Source: Gammaproteobacteria bacterium
GTDB taxonomy: Bacteria; Pseudomonadota; Gammaproteobacteria; Natronospirales; REEB76
Assembly: GCA_035279405.1 (NCBI GenBank)
Contig: DATEHU010000011.1
Coordinates: forward strand, 62,001 to 126,000
Length of the DNA: 64,000 nt
Direction of reading: 5' to 3'
The notes under the pieces were generated by a model. The model ran no database searches. It was not told the DNA's origin and saw only the letters and a list, made by a program, of their open reading frames with translations. Shown here in pieces: positions 52,893 to 60,383 of the stretch. Every line of letters starts with the position of its first letter. Positions within the stretch are counted from its first letter, which is position 1. A program made the translations under genes and the position numbers.

Positions 52893-55793
52893 TCAGAACT
52901 TGACCTGCACGCCGACCTGATAGAAACGGCCCATCGCTCCCTGCTGCGCATACGTCGGGTTGTAGTTGTTGCCCGCATAGTCAATCGGGTCGAACGGCGG
53001 GGCCTTGTCGGTCGCATTCAGGATGCCCGCGGTCAGCGCCCAGTTGTTGTTGATGTTCCATTGGCCCGTCAGGTCCACATACCAGAACGCCGGCATCTCG
53101 CAGTCCGGCGGCACCGGGTTGCCGCTGGGGCCGGTGGAGAAGCACCCGGCAGTCGGTCCAAAGATGTCGGGTACCGACATGTACAACCCGCTCGTCCAAT
53201 AGACTGTGGCGGTGGCGCTGAACTCCTGTCCGAATGCAAGGGTATTGGCCCAGTTCCAGCGGTACTTCGGCGTGCCGGCACCCGAGGACAAGATGTACGG
53301 CCCTTGCGTACCCACCATGGAGACACAGGGACCGCCGGCCGACAGCGTTTCACACCAAGTCTCGATTTTGGTACCGTTGAAATTGCTGGTCCAAGTCAGC
53401 GGGCCAAAATCCTCGTTGTAACGCAAGTTGACATCGAAGCCGCTGGTGCGCAACTCATTCAGGTTGGAATACACGCCGTTGAACTGAATCGGGCGCGGCA
53501 GTGCGGTCGGATGCAGCGGATCGGGCGTGTCCACGATGACCGATCCCGCCGGCATCGGCGAACCGGAGAAGTAGGCGGAAATCAGCGCCGAAGTTGCCGG
53601 CGGCGCAATCACGTTGGTCTTCAGGATGTTGTAGTAGTCCACCGAGCCGCTGAGCTCTGAAATCGGCTGAAACACCATGCCCAGCGTATAGTTGCGAGCC
53701 CGCTCCGGCTGGATAGCCGGATTGGCGCCGGTAAACAGCCCCAAGCCGTATGGCGATGCGTAGAAATCCGGCGTACAGGGCGCAGTCGGTGTTCCCGGCG
53801 GCGATCCCGTGGCGCAGTGCGTGTTCACCCACGCCGGTGCACTCAGGATCGGATTGAAGGTGATGAATCCCAGTACCGAGCTCGAGCCGTTCTCGCCAAA
53901 GGACGGCGCCCGGAAACCGCGCGAGTAGGTGCCGCGGAAGGCTAGTTGCTGGATCGGCGTCCATTTCACACCGAATTTCGGCGAGAAGGCACTGCCGAAG
54001 TCGGAATAGTGGTCCTCGCGCCCGGACAGATCCATCTCCAGAGACGGCAGCACCGGCGCATCCAGCTCCGCAAACAAGGCCGAGACATTGCGGTGGCCGA
54101 TGGTCTGGGTGTTGCCGAGGCCTTGAAAGTTGTCGCCCGGATTCAGCGCCGCATCATCCTGCGCCTCGTAGCGCCACTGCACGCCTACCGCCAAAGCCAA
54201 GGGCCCCCCCGGCAAATTCGTCAGCGGACCGTTGATGGTGAAATCCGCCGAGTCTTCGTCGGTAGTCGAGGTCTTGCCGATGGTGGGCGACAGCGCGTCG
54301 CGCACGGCCTGCGAGTTCTGCGACGGATCCAGGAAATTGTAGGTGCCGTTGGTGACGTCTTGCATCAACTGTGGAAAGTCCAGAAAGCCGTAGTCATTGA
54401 CGTTCAGCCAGGCGTGATTCAGGTTCAGTGCGGCGTCGTAGTTCCAGTTTTCGGTGAGCGCGCCGTTCACGTCGGCGTCCATGCGCATCACATGGTTGAC
54501 ATCGGTTTCCCAACCAAAGCCGGGCAGATCGCCGAAGTTGTACTGGATCAGCGCGTACTGACCTTGAGATGCAAACAGGTCCTGCGGATTAGGGTTGCCA
54601 TTCGGGAGCGTGGGCGGCAGCGCAATGGTATCGGTATTATTGGGAACGCCATTCTGGATTGAAGCACCCTGACCGCTCTGGGACACCATGCGGAACTGGT
54701 TGAAGCTCGCGTTCAGATAGGCCGTGGTGGTGGAATTCAGGTTCACCGTAATACGGCCGTCTACGGAGTAACTCTTGGTTTCGGGTGCAAGCTGGCCGTA
54801 ATTGGCAACCTGGTTGTAGGCACAGCCCGTGCCGGTGCCGCCACCGGTGCCCGGATAGGTCACAGGAGTCGGGCAGGGACGGATGGGCACGAAGCTCGTT
54901 CCGGAAATCTGCACGCCGGTCAACAAGTTGCCCGGCGTTCCAAGGGTGGCCGGCGCCTCAACGCCGTAGATGGAGCCACCGACGCCGGAACCGCCAAATG
55001 CAGGATTGCCGCCGACGCAACCGTCAAAATAGCCAATCGAGCTCAGGTCGCAGGCATCCAGTGGAAATTTGCGATTGTGGTTATAGATCGGCCGCTGGGT
55101 GTGGTACTCGACACTCAGGTATGCGTTGTAGTTGTTGGTATCCAGATTGCCGGTGCCGGTGATGAACGTGTAATCCTGCGAGGCACCGCCACCATGCTGC
55201 GAACCGCCAATCTGCGCGGTAGCGCGTGAACCGGTCCACGAGGGATACAGAATGATGTTTACCACGCCGGCGATGGCGTCCGCGCCATAGATCGACGAGG
55301 CACCGTCTTTCAGCACCTCAATACGCTCGACGGCATTCAACGGAATGGTGTTCAAATCAGTAAAGGAACGCTCGCCGTCGTCAGCCAGCGGATAAGCCGT
55401 GGTGCGTCGGCCATCGATCAGGATCAAGGTGGAATTCACTGTCAGGCCGCGCAGTGCCACGCCTGACGAGCCGTTGGCAAAACCGGCGGTAAATGCCAGC
55501 GGAATGGTGCCGCTATTGTCCGACGACAGGGTACGCACCACATCCGCGATGGTGGTCAAGCCGCTTTGCTGAATCTGTTTGGCCGTGATCACTGTGACCG
55601 GTGCCGGGGTTTCAACGTTGGTCCGTGGAATGGCGGTGCCGGTGACGGTGACCTTGGCAAGTTGAGCCGTGACGGCTTGATTCGACGTGCCGGCTGCCGG
55701 CGCGTTTTGCGCGAAAACCGATGGCACCGCCACCGCCAGCGCGCCGCCCGTCAACAGAGCGTAACGGCAGGCACTTTTCAGGTTGCTGTTCAT
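52893..55793 (-). CDS. TonB-dependent outer-membrane receptor
   Basis: The 966-residue protein has a signal peptide (residues 1 to about 26, cut after VFAQ). A plug domain follows, with VTVTGTAIPRTNVETPAPVT, RIEVLKDGASSIYGADAIAG and GVVNIILYPSW. The long barrel ends with the aromatic signature GRFYQVGVQVKF. It imports a large or scarce ligand with TonB energy. The length and the QSGLTTIADVVRTL plug resemble the group active in carbohydrate or peptide uptake, and the ligand is unknown. The ATG at 55793 has an AAGGAG site 8 bases upstream. Confidence 0.93.
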   Translation of the reverse strand: MNSNLKSACRYALLTGGALAVAVPSVFAQNAPAAGTSNQAVTAQLAKVTVTGTAIPRTNVETPAPVTVITAKQIQQSGLTTIADVVRTLSSDNSGTIPLAFTAGFANGSSGVALRGLTVNSTLILIDGRRTTAYPLADDGERSFTDLNTIPLNAVERIEVLKDGASSIYGADAIAGVVNIILYPSWTGSRATAQIGGSQHGGGASQDYTFITGTGNLDTNNYNAYLSVEYHTQRPIYNHNRKFPLDACDLSSIGYFDGCVGGNPAFGGSGVGGSIYGVEAPATLGTPGNLLTGVQISGTSFVPIRPCPTPVTYPGTGGGTGTGCAYNQVANYGQLAPETKSYSVDGRITVNLNSTTTAYLNASFNQFRMVSQSGQGASIQNGVPNNTDTIALPPTLPNGNPNPQDLFASQGQYALIQYNFGDLPGFGWETDVNHVMRMDADVNGALTENWNYDAALNLNHAWLNVNDYGFLDFPQLMQDVTNGTYNFLDPSQNSQAVRDALSPTIGKTSTTDEDSADFTINGPLTNLPGGPLALAVGVQWRYEAQDDAALNPGDNFQGLGNTQTIGHRNVSALFAELDAPVLPSLEMDLSGREDHYSDFGSAFSPKFGVKWTPIQQLAFRGTYSRGFRAPSFGENGSSSVLGFITFNPILSAPAWVNTHCATGSPPGTPTAPCTPDFYASPYGLGLFTGANPAIQPERARNYTLGMVFQPISELSGSVDYYNILKTNVIAPPATSALISAYFSGSPMPAGSVIVDTPDPLHPTALPRPIQFNGVYSNLNELRTSGFDVNLRYNEDFGPLTWTSNFNGTKIETWCETLSAGGPCVSMVGTQGPYILSSGAGTPKYRWNWANTLAFGQEFSATATVYWTSGLYMSVPDIFGPTAGCFSTGPSGNPVPPDCEMPAFWYVDLTGQWNINNNWALTAGILNATDKAPPFDPIDYAGNNYNPTYAQQGAMGRFYQVGVQVKF

Positions 55794-56366
55794 TCGAGGC
55801 TCCTTAAATTTTATTTGAGAACCGGTGAACCGTGCGCACGGGTATGCGCACAGGTCCCGAATGCATGCATTCGGCTGTGACATCCCTGGTGAGTTCGAAA
55901 ACGTCCCCTAGATCCGTCTCATTCGCACAGCAAGTCTAGTACCAAAAATGCAAATTGCAAGCGACACTGTTTGTTGCCATTTCAATACGTGTTTAAGCTG
56001 AAGCAATCATTTTACGGCCGGATAAACAACGCGTCGGTGTGTTCTGCCGTTCGATTGTTGCTAACTGGCAACAAATTGAATCTGCCGACGTAGTATTATT
56101 GCATCACATCCAAATGTGTTTATGCTGGTATTGGATGTGCATTGTTCAAACTAGCTGGACTTCGAAACTCAGGGTTTGGCACATCAGACCATGAACGGCA
56201 CCTCAACCGGTCGCTCGCCCAGCAATGTGGGCGATCTACATGGATGGCGAGAAGCACTCAGAGGAAAGAGCTGGCCGTAAGTCGATCACCTGCGGCCTCA
56301 CGGCACAAGTAAAGCGGCCCCGTTTCCGGGGCCGCAAGTTTGCACACTGTTGTGTATTTAGCGTTG
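55794..56366. other. Gene-less stretch upstream of the TonB-receptor gene
   Basis: About 573 bases that are AT-rich by local standards (55970-56160) hold the receptor promoter. No start, RNA or repeat is convincing up to 56312. A terminator stem, GCGGCCCCGTTTCCGGGGCC, at 56314-56333 belongs to the receptor relic described next. Confidence 0.55.
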
Positions 56367-56429
56367 TCAGAACTTCCCCGCCACCTGGGCGTAGAAGAAC
56401 CGACCCGCATCGCCGATCCGAGCGGTGTT
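56367..56429 (-). pseudogene. Relic C-terminus of a second TonB-dependent receptor
   Basis: On the minus strand the 20 codons before the stop at 56367-56369 read NTARIGDAGRFFYAQVAGKF, ending in the aromatic outer-membrane signature. The downstream hairpin (56313-56336) has the same stem and loop as the terminator of the intact receptor gene. No further receptor sequence remains, and the adjacent lipoprotein start lies 3 bases away. Confidence 0.6.
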
Positions 56430-56431
56430 TC

Positions 56432-56800
56432 ATGAAAACGGTTTGGTTGATAGTGACGTTGATGCTGTGCACTGGTTGCGCGGCCATGGATCGCCAGCAA
56501 CACGCGCACATGCTGAATCTGGCTGTGCGGGATGATCAGGCCTGCCGCGACCAGGGTTGGCAGTATCCCGAGCCGCGTTATATAAGCTGCCGCATGCAAC
56601 TCGATGACCAGCGCCAGCACCGCGACTGGATGAATCTGCAGATCATGAGCCAGAGCCGGTACCAGAACCCGTCGGCGGTTCCCGCCGTGTTGCCCAAAGA
56701 GACCTATCGGCCCCTGGACCGGGACCGCTACCATTGCCGTTATGTCAGCGAGAACAATCAGGGCTACATTCTCTGCGGCGAAACTCCGAAGCCAAGCTGA
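56432..56800 (+). CDS. Small lipoprotein, unknown
   Basis: The 122-residue protein has a lipoprotein signal, TLMLCTGC, at residues 7-14. The body is rich in Arg, Gln and Tyr and has four cysteines outside the lipobox (DQACRDQGW, YISCRM, YHCRYV and YILCGE), which may pair in the periplasm. I recognise no named family. The ATG lies just beyond the receptor relic, so the gene may use a promoter captured from older sequence. Confidence 0.7.
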   Translation: MKTVWLIVTLMLCTGCAAMDRQQHAHMLNLAVRDDQACRDQGWQYPEPRYISCRMQLDDQRQHRDWMNLQIMSQSRYQNPSAVPAVLPKETYRPLDRDRYHCRYVSENNQGYILCGETPKPS

Positions 56801-56816
56801 GCCGCCGCAGGATTCC

Positions 56817-57203
56817 GTGTATGCGCGCATTTACGCCCAGGTGTGCGCGATTCCGCGCGGGCGCGTCAGCACCTACGGCGGAATCGGAAAATTGGTGGGT
56901 TGTGGCCCGCGCCAAGTCGGTTATGCGATGGCCTCCCTGCCCCACGGCTCCAAGGTTCCCTGGCAGCGGGTGATCAATCACAAGGGGGAAATCAGTTGTC
57001 GCAGCCACGGCTGCGGCTCTGACGGCCAGCGTGCTCGGCTATTGGAAGAAGGCGTGTTTCCCGACCGGAAAGGCCGGATTGATCTCAAACGTTTCGGCTG
57101 GCCAGACGCCAAGTCCGGCCTGACTCACCTGCATGGCGCTACAATTCATGCGTCGGCGCTCAGAAAAAACCGCGGTAAAACTACGGCCAGTCTTCGGCGA
57201 TAA
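56817..57203 (+). CDS. Alkyltransferase-like (ATL/MGMT-fold) DNA-binding protein
   Basis: The 128-residue protein has the C-terminal MGMT fold. IPRGRVSTYGGIGKLVG holds the DNA-binding helix and RQVGYAMASLPHGSKVPWQRV the active-site segment. The acceptor-Cys motif PCHR is replaced by PWQR, so it cannot transfer alkyl groups. Such ATL proteins bind O6-alkylguanine and hand it to nucleotide excision repair. A GTG at 56817 after GCAGGA is chosen, because an ATG at 56742 would overlap the preceding gene by 59 bases. Confidence 0.88.
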   Translation: MYARIYAQVCAIPRGRVSTYGGIGKLVGCGPRQVGYAMASLPHGSKVPWQRVINHKGEISCRSHGCGSDGQRARLLEEGVFPDRKGRIDLKRFGWPDAKSGLTHLHGATIHASALRKNRGKTTASLRR

Positions 57204-57882
57204 CTCTCCGCGTTTCCTCCACGCCCGCGCGCCATACCGCCAGCATGTCCTGATCGGAGCGCTGGTAACGGCCGCCAAAATTCCCGTCGCCCAGGTAGCG
57301 CTTTGCCTCCGCCGGACTTAGTTCGCGGATGCGCGCAACGTCCAGCATGGGTTTCTGATCCTCCGGGTACTGGACGTCATCGAGCCTCGTGAAGGGAAAG
57401 TTTTCCATCCATGAAGCATGCGATGCCACCGGATCGATTTCCATGACTTTCTCCCACGTGGCGGGCGCTTTCCACCAGTTGTGGAATTTCACGCTCACGC
57501 CCGGATGCGTGCCCCGCCACTCATCTATCAAGGTTTGGACCGGGGCATTCCCACCGTGGCCGTTCACCAGCACGATGCGTCCGAACCCGTGCGCCGCGAG
57601 ACTGTCCAGGATGTCGCGGATCAGGCGCACGTAGGTATCCGCGGTCAGGCTGATGGTGCCGGGGTATGCCATGAAATACGGCGTGATGCCGTAGGGCACG
57701 CCCGGAAATACCGGCACCTCCAAGGGTTCCGCGGCCTCGAGCGCCACCCGTTCCGACAATATATGGTCCACGCACAGGCTCAACTGGGCGTGCTGCTCGG
57801 TACTGCCGATCGGCAGCACCGCTCGATCGTCCTTCTTGAGGTATTCTTCAACCTGCATCCAGTTCATGTCGCGGATTTTCAC
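57181..57882 (-). CDS. Creatininase-family amidohydrolase
   Basis: The protein has 233 residues. AVLPIGSTEQHAQLSLCVDH near residue 22 carries the metal Glu, His and Asp, in a variant of the usual EQHGPHLP form. VLVNGHGGNAPVQTLIDEW near residue 107 and SHASWMENFPFTR near 156 complete the site. The family hydrolyses ring or chain amides (creatinine, formamidopyrimidine or peptide-derived substrates). The exact one is unknown. It overlaps the ATL gene tail-to-tail by 23 bases. Confidence 0.88.
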   Translation of the reverse strand: MKIRDMNWMQVEEYLKKDDRAVLPIGSTEQHAQLSLCVDHILSERVALEAAEPLEVPVFPGVPYGITPYFMAYPGTISLTADTYVRLIRDILDSLAAHGFGRIVLVNGHGGNAPVQTLIDEWRGTHPGVSVKFHNWWKAPATWEKVMEIDPVASHASWMENFPFTRLDDVQYPEDQKPMLDVARIRELSPAEAKRYLGDGNFGGRYQRSDQDMLAVWRAGVEETRRVIAEDWP

Positions 57883-57969
57883 GGCGCTTTCTCCAGCGAA
57901 TCCGAATCAAAAATTCCGGGGCAATAACAAGCAAACAAATATGCCTGCGACTCGCAAAGGTGATTATAG

Positions 57970-59478
57970 ATGACGCCTGCAGCCGCCATGCCTCGTCCGC
58001 AGCCGCGCAAAGCCTTCCTGGTCCTGTTCGCCATCGAAATCTGGGAGCGCTTTGGCTACTACGGCATGGCTTCGCTCATGGTGCTCTACATGGTGGAGCG
58101 TCTCGGCATGGGCGATGCCCGGGCCGACCTCATCTGGGGCGCGTTTTCCGCGCTGGTCTATTCCATGCCGATGCTCGGCGGCTACGTGGGTGACCGCATA
58201 TTGGGTGCGCGCCGCACGCTGGTGCTGGGAGCCATTACCCTGGGTCTGGGCTATGTGCTGCTCTCGGTGCCTTTGACCGAAACGTTTTTCCCGGCCATGG
58301 GGCTCATCGCGCTCGGCAATGGCCTGTTCAAGGTAAACCCCAACAACCTGGCTTCCCGTCTTTACGAAGGCGACCGTTCGCGTCTCGATATATTGTTTAC
58401 CCTGTATTACACCTCGCTGAACATCGGTTCGTTTGTCTCGATCCTGCTTACGCCCTGGATCAAGGACCACCCGGCCTGGTCCTTCGACATCGGCGGATTA
58501 CAGTTCGACAGCTGGCATCTCGCCTTTGGTCTGAGCGCCATCGGGCTGACGCTCGGTCTGATCAATTACGGGGCTTTTCAGCACTATCTGCGCCCGTATG
58601 GCACTGCCCCGGACTTTGCAAAACTCAACTGGCGCAAGCTCGGCGCCGTGATCCTGGTGTCGCTGGTCATCGCATTTGTGCTTGCCGAAATCATCCGTTA
58701 TCGCGCCGCCGCACTCGGAGTCGTAAGCCTGCTGTTGCTGCTCACGGCTTTGATCTTCGTGCGCCTGCTGCGCAGCGGCGACGCCGGTAACCGCCGGCGC
58801 ACAGTGGCCTGCATTATTTTCATCTGCATTTCGGCCGTCTGGGCCGTGTACAACCAGCAGATCTACACTTCGCTCACGCTGTTTGCCTTGCGCAATGTCA
58901 GGCATGAGCTATTGGGCGTGCAGGTTTCGGCGGCACAATTCCAGGATCTCAACCAGTTCTGGCTCGTGGTACTGGCCGCGCCCCTGGCCTGGTTCTATCA
59001 GCGCATGAGCCGCAGCGCACGCGGGGATTTTTCCATCGCGACCAAGTACGCAGCCGGCCTGTATCTTCTGGCGCTGGCGTTTTTCCTGTATGCGGGCAGC
59101 AGCTTCAGCGCGCACGCCGGCATCGTGTCTCCCTGGTGGCTGGTCGGCGGTTACGCAGCGCAATCGCTCGGCGAACTGCTGATCAGCGCGCTCGGCTTTT
59201 CCATGGTGTCGCAACTCGTGCCGGAACGCGTGCGCGGCATCATCATGGGTGCGTGGTTCTTGGGGATGGGCGTGAGCAACTACGCAGGCGGCGCGATTGC
59301 CGGGCTGGCGCATGTACAGCCCGGTCATGCAGCAGCCAGCGAGACTCTGCCGGTCTACATGTACCTGTTCGGCGGGTTAGCGGTCGCGGCACTGATTAGT
59401 GCGGTCGCGACAACTGCCGCAATCCCGTGGCTGAAAACACTGTCCGCGCGAGAAGGCGATCGGCCGGCTGCCGGGTGA
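57970..59478 (+). CDS. Proton-dependent oligopeptide transporter (POT/PTR2 family)
   Basis: The 502-residue inner-membrane protein has about 14 hydrophobic helices. IEIWERFGYYGMASLMVLYM near residue 18 carries the POT ExxERFxYY proton-coupling motif. GGYVGDRILGARRTLVLG is the MFS motif A, and GNGLFKVNPNNLAS near 105 matches the POT GxGxxKPN region. It imports di- and tripeptides with protons. It diverges from the creatininase-family gene. Confidence 0.92.
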   Translation: MTPAAAMPRPQPRKAFLVLFAIEIWERFGYYGMASLMVLYMVERLGMGDARADLIWGAFSALVYSMPMLGGYVGDRILGARRTLVLGAITLGLGYVLLSVPLTETFFPAMGLIALGNGLFKVNPNNLASRLYEGDRSRLDILFTLYYTSLNIGSFVSILLTPWIKDHPAWSFDIGGLQFDSWHLAFGLSAIGLTLGLINYGAFQHYLRPYGTAPDFAKLNWRKLGAVILVSLVIAFVLAEIIRYRAAALGVVSLLLLLTALIFVRLLRSGDAGNRRRTVACIIFICISAVWAVYNQQIYTSLTLFALRNVRHELLGVQVSAAQFQDLNQFWLVVLAAPLAWFYQRMSRSARGDFSIATKYAAGLYLLALAFFLYAGSSFSAHAGIVSPWWLVGGYAAQSLGELLISALGFSMVSQLVPERVRGIIMGAWFLGMGVSNYAGGAIAGLAHVQPGHAAASETLPVYMYLFGGLAVAALISAVATTAAIPWLKTLSAREGDRPAAG

Positions 59479-59668
59479 GGACTGTGGCTTTAACGCGAGC
59501 ACCGCTCGCGTCCGTCCGCACGGTCATACATGAGCGAGAAACGAAGTTTCGAGCGGGCGCACATGAATGCGCACCCTGGACCACAAGCGGAGCAGGATTG
59601 CACCGCGCCGTGGTAGACCTGGCCAGCCCACCATGAATGGTTCAGTGAGGAATACGAGTTCAGCAAAG

Positions 59669-59713
59669 TGGTGCCGGCGGAGAGAGTCGAACTCCCGACC
59701 CACGCATTACGAA
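59669..59713 (-). other. 3' half of a tRNA gene, probably Thr(CGU); likely attachment site
   Basis: On the minus strand the segment runs from the anticodon loop TTCGTAA (anticodon CGT at 59709-59711) through a TTCGA-type T loop to the CGCCGGC acceptor strand and an encoded ACCA. The 5' half is missing: upstream bases do not give a D arm or a matching acceptor strand. A truncated tRNA end with changed composition beyond it is the usual mark of an integrated element, with the intact tRNA expected at the other end. Confidence 0.7.
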
Positions 59714-59940
59714 AGTGGGCCGCAAAATGCCGGTGTAATGAAATCAGTCACTTACGGCGCTTGCTTTTTTCATAACGCGGGTAAAAGTGCCAAAACGCAG
59801 GTCAATTTAGAAAAAATTGGCACAAATTTGGCACAGTGAACGTGACGCTGTAGTTATGCGTGCAGTCTGAAATGAAATCAATCCTGCGCGGTTTTGAATT
59901 CACTTAGAAAATTATTCACATCACCTGTGCAGAGAAAATG

Positions 59941-59986
59941 GCTCTGACCCTAATTCCCGCTAATTCCAGACCCTAATTCCCCCTTA
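59941..59986. repeat. Short tandem CTAATTCC motif
   Basis: GACCCTAATTCCC occurs at 59946-59958, and GACCCTAATTCCC again near 59969-59981, separated by GCTAATTCCA. The GGCTCTGACCC start resembles boxes that accompany REP-associated transposases. No gene is seen in 59479-60095. Confidence 0.5.
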
Positions 59987-60095
59987 GGATATCGCCCACT
60001 AGCCGTTCAAAAGCATCCACGCTTATCACCGTCTATAGCAATTAGAAACTTACGAAGGTCCGACCCAATTTATCGTTTAGATGAAGATCCCGCTA

Positions 60096-60383
60096 TTAAT
60101 TTGTCAACCCATACTGTTTCATTTCCGCATAGACTTCCTTGATCTCTCGATTTAGCTGTTTGATGTACTCGTTCGCAACCTGGGTAAATAGGTCATCGCC
60201 TAGATTCTCAAGCTTGATCTGGAACTCGCCGGTTTTCATTCGGAGAATGAGCTTGTTGAACGCGCTCTTGACGTCGTCTGCCTTATCCTCAGACAACGGG
60301 ATCAGTGTGGAACCATCCTTAAGCTCAATGCTGATGAAGTGCTTTTCATCGATCTGCACAACTGTAGACTTAACCGTTTCCAT
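60096..60383 (-). CDS. Small protein coupled to the PHP-ATPase, unknown
   Basis: The 95-residue acidic protein starts METVKSTVVQIDEKHFISIE. Beta strands come first (FISIELKDGSTLIPL), then two helices, VKSAFNKLILRMKTGEFQIK and YIKQLNREIKEVYAEMKQYG. It has no signal peptide, membrane segment or cysteine. Its ATG overlaps the PHP-ATPase stop by 14 bases, which argues for co-translation and joint function. I know no family for it. It could be a subunit or a regulator of the ATPase. Confidence 0.7.
   Translation of the reverse strand: METVKSTVVQIDEKHFISIELKDGSTLIPLSEDKADDVKSAFNKLILRMKTGEFQIKLENLGDDLFTQVANEYIKQLNREIKEVYAEMKQYGLTN

Noticed and set aside
59714-59760. A full tRNA extending from the 59669 fragment
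   Set aside because: The bases upstream of the anticodon loop do not pair as anticodon stem, D arm or acceptor strand, so only the 3' half is real.
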